A stretch of 64,000 nt of DNA. Source: Streptomyces sp. TG1A-8. GTDB lineage: Bacteria; Actinomycetota; Actinomycetes; Streptomycetales; Streptomycetaceae. The notes under the pieces were generated by a model that saw nothing but the letters and a program-made list of their open reading frames with translations, had not been told where the DNA came from and searched no databases. The DNA lies in assembly GCF_030499535.1 (NCBI RefSeq), contig NZ_JASTLB010000001.1:4216001-4280000 (forward strand). Direction: 5' to 3'. Numbering within the stretch: the stretch's first letter is position 1; each line of letters starts with the position of its first letter. The position numbers and the translations under genes were made by a program. Below, piece by piece: positions 26,126-36,835 of this stretch.

Positions 26126-27291
26126 TGGAGGCACAGCAGGTGGCCCAACAGGTGGCTCGGCGCTTCACCGAGCTGTACGGGGCGCGGCCGGAGGGGGTGT
26201 GGGCGGCACCCGGCCGGGTCAACCTGATCGGTGAGCACACCGACTACAACGACGGCTTCGTGATGCCCTTCGCACTGCCGCACCAGGCGACGGCGGCGGT
26301 CTCCCGCCGCACCGACGGCGTCCTGCGCCTGCACTCGGCGGACGTCGCGGACGACGTCGTGGAACTGCGCCTGGACGACCTCGCCCCGCAGAGCGACCGC
26401 GGCTGGACCGCCTACCCGGCGGGCGTGGTCTGGGCCCTGCGCGAGGCGGGCCACGAGATCACCGGCGCGGACGTCCACCTGTCCTCGACGGTGCCGACCG
26501 GCGCCGGCCTGTCCTCCTCGGCCGCCCTGGAGGTCGTGGTCGCGCTCGCGCTGAACGACCTGTACGGCCTCGGCCTGCAGGGCTGGAGGCTGGCCCGCCT
26601 GTGCCAGCGCGCCGAGAACGTCTACGTCGGCGCGCCGACCGGGATCATGGACCAGACGGCGTCGGCCTGCTGCGAGTCGGGGCACGCGCTGTTCCTCGAT
26701 ACCCGCGACCTGTCCCAGCAGCAGATCCCCTTCGACCTCGCCGCCGAGGGCCTGCGCCTGCTGGTGGTCGACACCCAGGTCAAGCACGCCCACAGCGGCG
26801 GCGAGTACGGCAAGCGCCGGGCGGGCTGCGAGAAGGGCGCGGCCCTGCTGGGCGTCGACGCCCTCCGGGACGTCCCGCACGCCGGCCTGGACGCCGCCCT
26901 GGCCCGGCTCGGGGACGAGGAGGAGGTCCGCCGCCTGGTCCGGCACGTGGTCACCGAGGACCGGCGGGTGGAACGGGCCGTGGCCCTGCTGCGCTCCGGC
27001 GAGACCCGCGCCATCGGCCCGGTCCTCACCGAGGGCCACGCCTCGCTGCGCGACGACTTCCGCGTCTCCTGCCCCGAGCTGGACCTGGTCGTCGACACCG
27101 CCCTGTCCGCCGGCGCGCTGGGCGCCCGGATGACCGGCGGCGGCTTCGGCGGTTCGGCGATCGTCCTCGCGGAGGCCGCCGACGTCGAGACCCTCACCAA
27201 GGCGGTCGGGGAGGCCTTCGCCGGCGCGGGCTTCACGGCCCCCCGGGTGTTCGAGGCGGTGCCGGCGGCCGGCGCGCGCAGGCTGGCCTGA
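26125..27291 (+). CDS. galK: Galactokinase GalK
   Basis: 388-residue GHMP kinase. The galactokinase signature GRVNLIGEHTDYNDGFV is at residues 30-46; ATP-binding PTGAGLSSSAALEV, substrate motif GAPTGIMDQ and C-terminal TGGGFGGSAIV are all present. GTG at 26125 shares its G with the galE stop TAG, so translation is coupled. Last gene of the operon; convergent with the acetyltransferase gene 15 bases away with no hairpin between. Confidence 0.96.
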   Translation: MEAQQVAQQVARRFTELYGARPEGVWAAPGRVNLIGEHTDYNDGFVMPFALPHQATAAVSRRTDGVLRLHSADVADDVVELRLDDLAPQSDRGWTAYPAGVVWALREAGHEITGADVHLSSTVPTGAGLSSSAALEVVVALALNDLYGLGLQGWRLARLCQRAENVYVGAPTGIMDQTASACCESGHALFLDTRDLSQQQIPFDLAAEGLRLLVVDTQVKHAHSGGEYGKRRAGCEKGAALLGVDALRDVPHAGLDAALARLGDEEEVRRLVRHVVTEDRRVERAVALLRSGETRAIGPVLTEGHASLRDDFRVSCPELDLVVDTALSAGALGARMTGGGFGGSAIVLAEAADVETLTKAVGEAFAGAGFTAPRVFEAVPAAGARRLA

Positions 27292-27305
27292 GACGGCGCG
27301 GCGGC

Positions 27306-27748
27306 TCAGCCCAGCCGCTTGGTGAGCGTGAACTCCGTGATCCCCGGGGGTAGTCGGGGATCACGCACACCACGTCGTAACCCTGCTTCGTGTAGAACCC
27401 CGGCGCCTGGAAGTCCCAGGTCTCCAGGCGGGCGGCGGTGCAGCCGCGCTCGGCGCGGGCGATGCGCTCCGCCTCCGCCAGCAGGCGGCTGCCGAGCCCC
27501 GCGCCGCGGTGGCGGGCGTCCACCCACAGGTAGGTGACGTGCAGCCAGGTCGTCCAGGTGTGGCCGGCCAGGCCGCCGGCCAGTCCGCCGGAGTCGTCCG
27601 ACGCCCACACCTGCAGCGGCGCCTCGCGCTCACCGGGCGTGCCGCGCAGGGCCGCGAGGACGGGGGACGCCGCCGTGTTGGTCTCCAGCAGCCGGGAGCG
27701 GAGCAGCTCACGCCGGGTCTTGTCGACTTCCGCCTCAATTCGAAACAT
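27306..27748 (-). pseudogene. GNAT N-acetyltransferase with an apparent one-base deletion near the 3' end
   Basis: From the ATG at 27748 the frame encodes MFRIEAEVDKTRRELLRS and then a GNAT core: YLWVDARHRGAGLGSRLLAEAERIA (acetyl-CoA loop) and LETWDFQAPGFYTKQGYDVV. At 27342-27350 (a C4G5 run on the plus strand) the frame breaks: as written it reads on past the expected end and into galK, while the -1 frame gives PPGITEFTLTKRLG and a stop at 27306, the usual GNAT ending. One extra G in the run restores a normal protein of about 147 residues. It could be a real mutation or a sequencing error. Without correction the product would have a foreign tail of about 36 residues. Confidence 0.75.
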
Positions 27749-28016
27749 GCGGCACACCATAAACGCGCCCGGTGGCCAGTTCCGCGAAATTCCTCCCGCT
27801 CCCGGCCCCCGCCCGTACCCTGAGTCGCAGCGCGGTGGGTGACCGGTACCGATGGGGGACGCGACCGGCGGGTACGGCGCCAGCGGTGGGGGCGGCGGTG
27901 TCCGCGGCGGCAGCCGTGCGGTGCGCGTCCTTCCACGGATGCCGTGTCCGCGCGGGCCGCCGTTCTCCGGGCCGCCGGTACCCCTGCTCCGCGCGGAGCC
28001 CGGGGAAAGGGGTTTC

Positions 28017-28754
28017 GTGGTTCGCATCCGAGTCCTGGTCGTCGACGACCACCGCATCTTCGCCGAGTCCCTGGCCGCCGCGCTGGCCGCCGAGCCCGAC
28101 GTCGACGTCTCCGCCGCCGGCAGCGGCCCGGCCGCGCTGCGCTGCCTGGAGCGGGCGGCCGGCGAGAACCGCCGCTACGACGTCCTGCTGGTCGACGCCG
28201 ACCTGGGCGGCCGGCCGCCCGGCGGCCGCCCGGCGGCGCCCGGGCGGCAGGGCGGCGAGGAGGGCCCGGCCGACGGGATCTCCCTGCTCCCGGGCGTCCG
28301 CTCGGCCCATCCCGGGGTGCGGATCGTGGTCCTCGCCGAGCGGGACGACCCCCGGCGCGCGGCTGCCGCCCTGCAGGCCGGCGCGTGCGGCTGGGTCGCC
28401 AAGGACTGTTCGCTGTCGCGGCTGCTGACGGTGGTCCGGGGGGTGCTGAGGGAGGAGACCCACCTGCCGCCCGCCCTGCTCACCGGCGTCCTGCGGGAGC
28501 TGACGGCCACGCGCCGGCACCGCACCGAGAGCGAGCGGCTGGTGGAGTCGCTGACCCCGCGCGAGCGGGAGGTGCTGCGCTGCATGGTCGCGGGGCTGGG
28601 CCGCAAGGCCGTCGCCGAACACCTGTTCCTCTCGCCGCACACGGTGCGCACCCACATGCAGAACGTCCTCGGCAAGCTGGGCGTGCACTCGACGCTGGCC
28701 GCCGTGGCACTCGCGCGGCGGGCCGGGGTCGGCCCGGTGGACCTGGTGCGGTGA
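28017..28754 (+). CDS. NarL/LuxR-family response regulator with an insertion in the receiver domain
   Basis: 245 residues. Receiver domain with D10-D11 and phosphoacceptor D60 (VLLVDADL), then LuxR-type HTH (LTPREREVLRCMVAGLGRKAVAEHL onward in separate segments, about 170-230). Directly after the D60 loop is a Gly/Pro/Arg-rich insert of about 20 residues (64-85) not found in ordinary NarL receivers. GTG at 28017 follows GGGGAAAGGGG; the longer upstream frame has no domain character. No cognate kinase gene is adjacent. Confidence 0.88.
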   Translation: MVRIRVLVVDDHRIFAESLAAALAAEPDVDVSAAGSGPAALRCLERAAGENRRYDVLLVDADLGGRPPGGRPAAPGRQGGEEGPADGISLLPGVRSAHPGVRIVVLAERDDPRRAAAALQAGACGWVAKDCSLSRLLTVVRGVLREETHLPPALLTGVLRELTATRRHRTESERLVESLTPREREVLRCMVAGLGRKAVAEHLFLSPHTVRTHMQNVLGKLGVHSTLAAVALARRAGVGPVDLVR

Positions 28755-28866
28755 CCGGAAGGGCCGCCCGCGCGCCCGGCCGGTCGCCGGGACCGGGACC
28801 CTTCGTCCGGATCCTGCCGGGCCCGGTGCCGCACCGCGCCCCCCGATCCGGCCCGGCCGAAGGACC

Positions 28867-29363
28867 CTAGCCGGGGATGTTGTCGAACGGGGCGGTCAGC
28901 CGGCGCAGCAGGCCGGCGAGTTCGCCGCGCTGGGCGCCGGACAGCTCGGCGAGGATCGCGCGCTCCTGCTCCAGCAGGCCCGCCAGCGCCTCGTCCGCCC
29001 GGTCCCGCCCGGTGTCGGTCAGCCGGACCAGTACACCGCGCCGGTCGTTCGGGTCGGGCAACCGCTCCACCAGGCCCTTCTTGGCGAGCCGGTCGATCCG
29101 GTTGGTCATCGTGCCCGAGGTGACCAGGGTCTGCGTCAGCAGCTGCCCGGGGAGAGCTGGTACGGCGTCCCCGCGCGCCTGAGCGCGGTCAGCACGTCGA
29201 ACTCCCAGGGTTCGAGCTGGTGCTCGGCGAAGGCCAGCCGGCGCGCGCGGTCCAGGTGCCGGGCCAGCCTGCTCACCCGGCTGAGCACTTCGAGCGGTTC
29301 CACGTCGAGGTCCGGGCGCTCCCGGCGCCATGCTGCGACCAGCCGATCGACCTCGTCCTCCAT
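28867..29363 (-). pseudogene. MarR-family regulator with an apparent one-base frameshift
   Basis: The ATG at 29363 opens MEDEVDRLVAAWRRERPDL, followed by FAEHQLEPWEFDVLTALRRAG and YQLSPG. The frame then ends prematurely (SPGSC-stop), while the neighbouring frame continues with QLLTQTLVTSGTMTNRI, the DPNDRRGVLVRLT wing and a dimerisation helix, ending FDNIPG at 28867. Adding one base at about 29145-29150 (CTGCCCGGGG) rejoins a standard 165-residue MarR protein. Divergent from a methyltransferase gene, with a MarR-type palindrome between them, so an intact protein would repress that pair. Mutation or sequencing error cannot be separated here. Confidence 0.8.
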
Positions 29364-29409
29364 GGGATCAGTGTAGTGGTTGTGTCGACATGAAGTCTCT
29401 TGACGCCGG

Positions 29410-29429
29410 TTATCTTGACATCGAGATAA
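29410..29429. promoter_or_regulatory. MarR-type operator between the marR gene and tam
   Basis: Inverted repeat with arms TTATCTTGA and TCGAGATAA (one mismatch) and a CA centre, 23-42 bases before the tam start. The ATCTTGA half-site is typical of MarR-family operators in Streptomyces. The region is AT-rich for the window. Confidence 0.65.
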
Positions 29430-29451
29430 ATTGGCGGGGACAGTGGACGAC

Positions 29452-30264
29452 ATGACGACGCCCGCCTGGGACCCCGCCCAGTACCTCCGCCACGCCGGCC
29501 ACCGCGCCCGCCCCTTCACCGACCTCCTCGCCCGCGTCCCCGCCCTCCCGGGCGACCCGCCCCGCATCGCCGACCTCGGCTGCGGAGCGGGCAACGTCAC
29601 CGCCCTGCTCGCCGACCGCTGGCCCACCGCGCACATCACCGGCTACGACAACTCGCCCGAGATGCTGGACGAGGCCCACGCCGGCCACGAGGGGCCCACG
29701 GCGGGCGGCGGCCGTCTCGGCTTCGCCCCCGCCGACGCCCGCACCTGGACGCCCGGGCAGCCCTGCGACCTGATCGTCTCCAACGCCACCCTGCAGTGGG
29801 TGCCGGGCCACGCCGACCGCTTCCCCGACTGGATCGCCGCCCTGCGGCCCGGCGGCACCCTCGCCCTCCAGGTGCCCGACAACCTCGACGCCCCCCTGCA
29901 CGCCCTGATGCGCGGCCTCGCGGCCGGTCCCCGCTGGCGGAGCCGCCTCGCCGGCGTGCCGCGCGCGACCGGCTCCGTCCACACCCCCGGCGCCTACCTG
30001 GACCGCCTGGCCCGCCTCGGCTGCGCGACCGACGTCTGGCGCACGACGTACTTCCACGTGCTGCCCGGCGAGGACCCGGTCCTGGACTGGGCCAAGGGCA
30101 CCGGCCTGCGCCCCGTCCTGACCGCCCTCGCCGACGACCCCGAGGCCCGCGACGCGTTCCTCACCGAGTACCGGGACCTGCTGCGCGCGGCCTACCCGCC
30201 CGCCCCGTACGGCACGGTCCTGCCGTTCCGCCGGCTGTTCGCGGTGGCCGTGAAGCAGGGGTGA
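29452..30264 (+). CDS. tam: Trans-aconitate 2-methyltransferase-like SAM methyltransferase
   Basis: 270-residue class I methyltransferase. SAM motif IADLGCGAGNVTALLA (about 40-55), acidic loop YDNSPEMLDEA and the Tam-specific SNATLQWVPGHADRFPDWIAAL with a C-terminal TTYFHVLPGEDPVLDWAKGTGL are seen. The family methylates trans-aconitate, an inhibitor of aconitase, to its monomethyl ester. ATG at 29452; a GTG at 29443 is possible. Divergent from the frameshifted marR gene. Confidence 0.88.
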   Translation: MTTPAWDPAQYLRHAGHRARPFTDLLARVPALPGDPPRIADLGCGAGNVTALLADRWPTAHITGYDNSPEMLDEAHAGHEGPTAGGGRLGFAPADARTWTPGQPCDLIVSNATLQWVPGHADRFPDWIAALRPGGTLALQVPDNLDAPLHALMRGLAAGPRWRSRLAGVPRATGSVHTPGAYLDRLARLGCATDVWRTTYFHVLPGEDPVLDWAKGTGLRPVLTALADDPEARDAFLTEYRDLLRAAYPPAPYGTVLPFRRLFAVAVKQG

Positions 30265-30269
30265 GCGAA

Positions 30270-30287
30270 CGGGGCCCCAGGGCCCCG
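30270..30287. terminator. Short GC hairpin between tam and the tetR gene
   Basis: Arms CGGGGCCC and GGGCCCCG around CA, directly after the tam stop and 26 bases from the convergent tetR stop. May serve both directions. Confidence 0.5.
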
Positions 30288-30313
30288 GAGCCGGTGGCCG
30301 GCGCGGGACCCGG

Positions 30314-30991
30314 CTAGCTCTTCCGGTGCCCGATCAGGCGCGGCTTCTGCTCCAGCCCGTCCAGGCCGTGCCACGCCAGGTTCACCAGGTGGGCCGCCAC
30401 CTCCGCCTTCTTCGGCCGGCGCACGTCCAGCCACCACTGGCCGGTCAGCGCGACCATGCCGACCAGGGCCTGCGCGTACAGCGGGGCGAGCTTGGGGTCG
30501 AAGCCGCGGGACTTGAACTCCCGGCCCAGGATGTCCTCCACCTGGGTGGCGATGTCGGAGATCAGCGAGGCGAAGGACCCCGTGGACTGCGGGATGGGGG
30601 AGTCGCGGACCAGGATGCGGAAGCCGTCCGTGTACTCCTCGATGTAGTCGAGCAGCGCGAACGCCGCCTGCTCGCACAGTTCGCGGGGGTGCCCGGCGGT
30701 CAGCGAGCCGGTCACCATGTCCAGCAGGCAGCGCATCTCGCGGTCCACCACCACCGCGTACAGTCCCTCCTTGCCGCCGAAGTGCTCGTACACCACCGGC
30801 TTGGACACCCCGGCCTTCGCCGCGATCTCCTCCACCGAGGTGCCCTCGAAGCCCTTGGCCGCGAAGAGGACGCGACCGATCTCCAGCAGCTGCTGGCGGC
30901 GCTCGGCGCCGGTCATGCGGGTGCGACGCGCACGCCGCGGCTTGTCATTGCTCGGGGTGCTGCTGGAGTCGGTCGCCACGGCGTCAATCAT
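30314..30991 (-). CDS. TetR-family regulator, probable controller of the desaturase operon
   Basis: 225 residues. A basic N-terminal tail leads into a TetR HTH (RQQLLEIGRVLFAAKGFEGTS, then EEIAAKAGVSKPVVYEHFGGKEGLY, about 28-75) and an all-helical ligand domain. ATG at 30991 overlaps the stop of the upstream desaturase gene (ATGA), so both are made from one mRNA, and tandem TACGGNNCCGTA-type palindromes lie before the desaturase. Autoregulation in response to fatty acyl-CoA is a reasonable inference from other actinobacterial desaturase regulators; ligand unknown. Confidence 0.88.
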   Translation of the reverse strand: MIDAVATDSSSTPSNDKPRRARRTRMTGAERRQQLLEIGRVLFAAKGFEGTSVEEIAAKAGVSKPVVYEHFGGKEGLYAVVVDREMRCLLDMVTGSLTAGHPRELCEQAAFALLDYIEEYTDGFRILVRDSPIPQSTGSFASLISDIATQVEDILGREFKSRGFDPKLAPLYAQALVGMVALTGQWWLDVRRPKKAEVAAHLVNLAWHGLDGLEQKPRLIGHRKS

Positions 30992-31995
30992 GCCGCCTCG
31001 GCGCCCGCCCCCCGGTGCCGGGAACCGCCTTCCCCGGTGTCACGGCGCGAATCGATACGCGAGCGTGACGGCCAGCGCACGTCGTGCGCCCAGCCGAGCT
31101 GCTCGAACCAGCGGATGAACCGCGCGGAGGAGTCGAGCTGGCCGCGCATCACACCGTGGCGGGCCGAGGTCGGGTCGGCGTGGTGCAGGTTGTGCCAGGA
31201 CTCGCCGCAGGACAGGACCGCCAGCCACCACACGTTGCCCGAACGGTCCCGGGACCTGAACGGGCGCTTGCCCACCGCGTGGCAGATCGAGTTGATCGAC
31301 CACGTGACGTGGTGCAGCAACGCCACCCGGACGAGTGACCCCCAGAAGAACGCGGTGAACGCGCCCCACCACGACGCCGTCACCAGACCGCCGATCAGCG
31401 CGGGCAGCGCCAGCGAGACGGCCGTCCACAGGACGAACTGACGGGAGATCGTCCGGATCGCGGTGTCCTTGATCAGGTCGGGCGCGTACTTGTCCTGCGG
31501 GGTCTGCTCCTCGTCGAACAGCCAGCCGATGTGCGCCCACCACAGGCCCTTCATCAGCGCGGGCACCGTCTCCCCGAACCGCCACGGGGAGTGCGGGTCG
31601 CCCTCGGCGTCGGAGAACCTGTGGTGCCGGCGGTGGTCCGCCACCCAGCGCACCAGCGGTCCCTCGACCGCCATCGAACCCATGATCGCCAGCGCGATCC
31701 GCAGCGGCCGCGCCGCCTTGAAGGAGCCGTGGGTGAAGTACCGGTGGTACCCGATCGTCACGCCGTGGCAGGTGAGGAAGTAGAAGAAGACCAGCAGGCC
31801 CAGGTCGAGCCAGCTCACCCCCCAGCCCCAGGCCAGCGGCACGGCCGCCACCAGCGCCACGAACGGCACGGTGATGAACAGCAGCAGCGTGATCTGCTCG
31901 ATGGAACGCTTCTGCTCACCGCCCAGCGTGGCCGAGGCGGAGGAGGTGCCGGTGGTCCTGCGGGCTTCGTCGATCAGGTCGGAACTCGAGGTCAT
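30988..31995 (-). CDS. Membrane acyl-CoA/lipid delta-9 desaturase
   Basis: 335-residue integral membrane di-iron desaturase. The three histidine boxes are complete: H84-RYFT-H89, H121-RR-H124-H125 and H268-NL-H271-H272. Pairs of membrane segments flank the first box and lie between the second and third. It inserts a double bond into fatty acyl chains, adjusting membrane fluidity. ATG at 31995 gives a normal length. The leader upstream carries two operator-like palindromes. Operon with the following tetR gene. Confidence 0.93.
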   Translation of the reverse strand: MTSSSDLIDEARRTTGTSSASATLGGEQKRSIEQITLLLFITVPFVALVAAVPLAWGWGVSWLDLGLLVFFYFLTCHGVTIGYHRYFTHGSFKAARPLRIALAIMGSMAVEGPLVRWVADHRRHHRFSDAEGDPHSPWRFGETVPALMKGLWWAHIGWLFDEEQTPQDKYAPDLIKDTAIRTISRQFVLWTAVSLALPALIGGLVTASWWGAFTAFFWGSLVRVALLHHVTWSINSICHAVGKRPFRSRDRSGNVWWLAVLSCGESWHNLHHADPTSARHGVMRGQLDSSARFIRWFEQLGWAHDVRWPSRSRIDSRRDTGEGGSRHRGAGAEAA

Positions 31996-32296
31996 GCGCG
32001 TCCCCTGTGGGGTCGAGGGTCTGGGCGGTGCCGGGCCGCGGGCCGTGGGGGTGGAGCTTTCATTCCTACGGTTCCGTAACCTACGGCATCGTAAGTATGG
32101 CAGCGCGTCGTCCGGCGGCAAGAGCCCGAGAGCCTGCGCGTCCGAGTGGACACCTATCCTTGGAGTCGGTCGGACAGCGCGGTCCGCTCTGACTTCCTTC
32201 CCGGACGTCCAGGCCCGTAAGCGGCACCGCCGCCAGACGGACGTGGTGCCCGGGTTCCCTCCCAGACGAGCTTCAACACTGCAAGGAGCCGCACCT
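31996..32296. other. Divergent control region between desaturase and ppc
   Basis: 301 bases without a gene. It holds the tandem operators described separately near the desaturase and, on the ppc side, a TATCCT hexamer near 32155 and AAGGAG before the ppc GTG. No hairpin of note. Confidence 0.6.
32067..32093. promoter_or_regulatory. Tandem palindromic operators upstream of the desaturase-tetR operon
   Basis: TACGGTTCCGTA (32067-32078) and TACGGCATCGTA (32082-32093), centre-to-centre 15 bases, both inverted repeats of TACG(G) half-sites. They lie 72-98 bases before the desaturase start and about 205 bases before ppc. The spacing places two dimers on one DNA face-plus-half-turn, a common TetR arrangement. 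Binding by the operon's own TetR is inferred. Confidence 0.6.
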
Positions 32297-35029
<2,733 letters not shown>

Positions 35030-35046
35030 CCCGCCCGCGGCACACG

Positions 35047-35082
35047 CGTGCCCCCGGGGACCGCACGGTCCCCGGGGGCACG
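35047..35082 (+). terminator. Hairpin terminator of ppc
   Basis: Perfect 16-bp stem (CGTGCCCCCGGGGACC and complement) around GCAC, beginning 17 bases after the stop codon. Confidence 0.85.
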
Positions 35083-35363
35083 CTCCTCCCGCCACCCGGC
35101 CGCCCCGGCACACCGGCAGCGCCCCGCACCCCCGCGGAAACCGTCGCCGGTGGCGCCGCGCCCGACCCGGCCGGCACCCGCGCCGGCCGCCCGCGACCGC
35201 CACCGCGGCCGGCGGCAGCGCCCCGCCGGACGGCACCCGGACGCACCGGACGCCGTCCGGTCCCGGCCGGACCGTCCTCAGCGCACCGCGCCCGCGCCCC
35301 CCGGCCCGCACCACGTGCCGCGCGGCCCCCCAAGGCCCCCGCACACCGGCGACGTCCCCCGGC
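35083..35363. other. Intergenic segment between ppc and pth
   Basis: About 280 bases of C-rich sequence on the plus strand with no supported gene, promoter or hairpin beyond the ppc terminator. Open frames here are a by-product of the high GC content. Confidence 0.5.
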
Positions 35364-35966
35364 TCACGAGTTGTACGAATCCTGCGCCCGCTGGAGCCCC
35401 TCGACCACCAGGCACTCCACCGCGTCCGCCGCCCGGTCCACGAAGTAGTCCAGCTCCTTGCGCTCCGCCGACGAGAAGTCCTTCAGCACGAAGTCCGCCA
35501 CCTGCATCCGCCCCGGCGGCCGGCCGATCCCGAACCGCACCCGGTGGTAGTCCGCCCCCATCGCCTTCGTCATCGACTTCAGGCCGTTGTGCCCGTTGTC
35601 GCCGCCGCCCAGCTTCAGCCGCAGCGTGCCGTAGTCGATGTCCAGTTCGTCGTGGACCGCGACGACCTGTGCCAGGGGCACCTTGTAGAAGTCCCGCAGC
35701 GCGTTCACCGGACCGCCGGAGAGGTTCATGTACGACATCGGCTTGGCCAGGACCACCCGCCGGTTCGCCGGCCCCACCGGACCGATCCGCCCCTCCAGCA
35801 CCTGCGCCTGCGCCTTGCCCGCCCGCTTGAACCTCCCCCCGATCCGCTCCGCGAGCAGATCCGCCACCATGAAGCCGACGTTGTGCCGGTTCATGGCGTA
35901 CTCCGGCCCCGGATTGCCGAGCCCGACGACGAGCCAGGGGGCGTTTGCAGGGGTGGTCACGTCCAT
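35364..35966 (-). CDS. pth: Peptidyl-tRNA hydrolase
   Basis: 200 residues. [20 protein letters not shown] holds the family N-terminus and the catalytic His; [10 protein letters not shown] and HDELDIDYG carry the conserved Asn and Asp; [12 protein letters not shown] closes the site. It releases tRNA from peptidyl-tRNA dropped by ribosomes and is essential. It lies downstream of rplY on the same strand, a common actinobacterial pairing. ATG at 35966 with AAGGAGAC upstream. Confidence 0.96.
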   Translation of the reverse strand: MDVTTPANAPWLVVGLGNPGPEYAMNRHNVGFMVADLLAERIGGRFKRAGKAQAQVLEGRIGPVGPANRRVVLAKPMSYMNLSGGPVNALRDFYKVPLAQVVAVHDELDIDYGTLRLKLGGGDNGHNGLKSMTKAMGADYHRVRFGIGRPPGRMQVADFVLKDFSSAERKELDYFVDRAADAVECLVVEGLQRAQDSYNS

Positions 35967-35984
35967 GTCTCCTTGAATGCGCGC

Positions 35985-36015
35985 CAGCCGCCACCCCCAC
36001 CGGGGGCAGCGGCTG
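35985..36015 (-). terminator. Hairpin between rplY and pth
   Basis: Outer arms CAGCCGC / GCGGCTG with an inner CCCC/GGGG stem. It lies 19 bases upstream of the pth start, so it may attenuate read-through from rplY. Confidence 0.5.
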
Positions 36016-36035
36016 ACCGGATGGTGACGGCGGGA

Positions 36036-36623
36036 TCAGGCCTCGGCGCCCTCGGACTCCTCGCCCCCGGTGGACTCCTCGGCCTGCGAGGCCAGGACCT
36101 GCAGGACGACCGTGTCCTCCTCGACGGCCAGCGTGGTGCCGGACGGGAGCGGGATGTCCTTGGCGAGGATGGAGGCGCCGGCCTCCAGGCCCTCGACGGA
36201 GACGGTGACCGACTCGGGGATGTGCGTGGCCTCGGTCTCGACGGGCAGCGCGTTCAGCACGTGCTCCAGCAGGTTGCCGCCCGGTGCCAGCTCGCCCTCG
36301 GTGTGGACGAAGATCTCGACCGTGACCTTCTCGCCGCGCTTGACCAGCTGCAGGTCGACGTGCTCCAGGAAGCCCTTCAGCGGGTCGCGCTGCACGGCCT
36401 TCGGGATCGCCAGCTCGTTCGACTCGCCGTCGATGTCGAGCGCGATCAGGACGTTCGGCGTACGCAGCGCCAGCAGCAGGTCGTGACCCGGCAGGGTCAG
36501 GTGCAGCGGGTCGGCACCGTGGCCGTACAGCACGCCGGGAACCTTGTTGTCACGGCGGATGCGGCGGGCGGCGCCCTTGCCGAACTCGGTGCGCGTCTGG
36601 GCGCTGAGCTTGACCTCGGACAT
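36036..36623 (-). CDS. rplY: Ribosomal protein L25/Ctc (bL25)
   Basis: 195 residues: an N-terminal L25 domain that binds 5S rRNA (KLSAQTRTEFGKGAARRIRR, then VPGVLYGHG) and a C-terminal TL5/Ctc beta domain, ending in an acidic tail (EESTGGEESEGAEA). ATG at 36623 was chosen because GAGGAGTG lies seven bases upstream; the ATG nine bases earlier has no such site. Longer Ctc-type L25 proteins are general-stress induced in some Gram-positives. Separated from prs by a hairpin. Confidence 0.95.
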   Translation of the reverse strand: MSEVKLSAQTRTEFGKGAARRIRRDNKVPGVLYGHGADPLHLTLPGHDLLLALRTPNVLIALDIDGESNELAIPKAVQRDPLKGFLEHVDLQLVKRGEKVTVEIFVHTEGELAPGGNLLEHVLNALPVETEATHIPESVTVSVEGLEAGASILAKDIPLPSGTTLAVEEDTVVLQVLASQAEESTGGEESEGAEA

Positions 36624-36734
36624 GTCGATCACTCCTCGGAACGGGAACGGACGTGGTCACCCGGCCACGAACGGCCTGCTACGAAGAGCGCGTCGATAAC
36701 GGACCACCGTGACCGCGTACGTTCGCGTACACGA

Positions 36735-36790
36735 GTACGGCCTCCCTCGCCGAGCAACTGCAGCAGTCTACTCGGAGAAGGAGGCCGTAC
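36735..36790 (-). terminator. Interrupted hairpin between prs and rplY
   Basis: Outer perfect 11-bp stem GTACGGCCTCC / GGAGGCCGTAC with an inner CCGAG/CTCGG stem. It starts 45 bases after the prs stop and precedes the rplY leader. Confidence 0.7.
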
Positions 36791-36835
36791 CCAAAAGGAT
36801 CTTCGGCTAGCGCCGGCGCGGGGGGTGCGGAAACC

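Noticed and set aside
27233..27305. GNAT gene ending within galK at 27233 as written
   Set aside because: The tail lacks GNAT similarity and overlaps galK; the frameshift explanation fits better.
28755..28866. Terminator between the NarL regulator and marR
   Set aside because: Matching segments (CCTTCG/CGAAGG, CCGGATC/GATCCGG) are present but separated by a long loop and mismatches; too weak to list.
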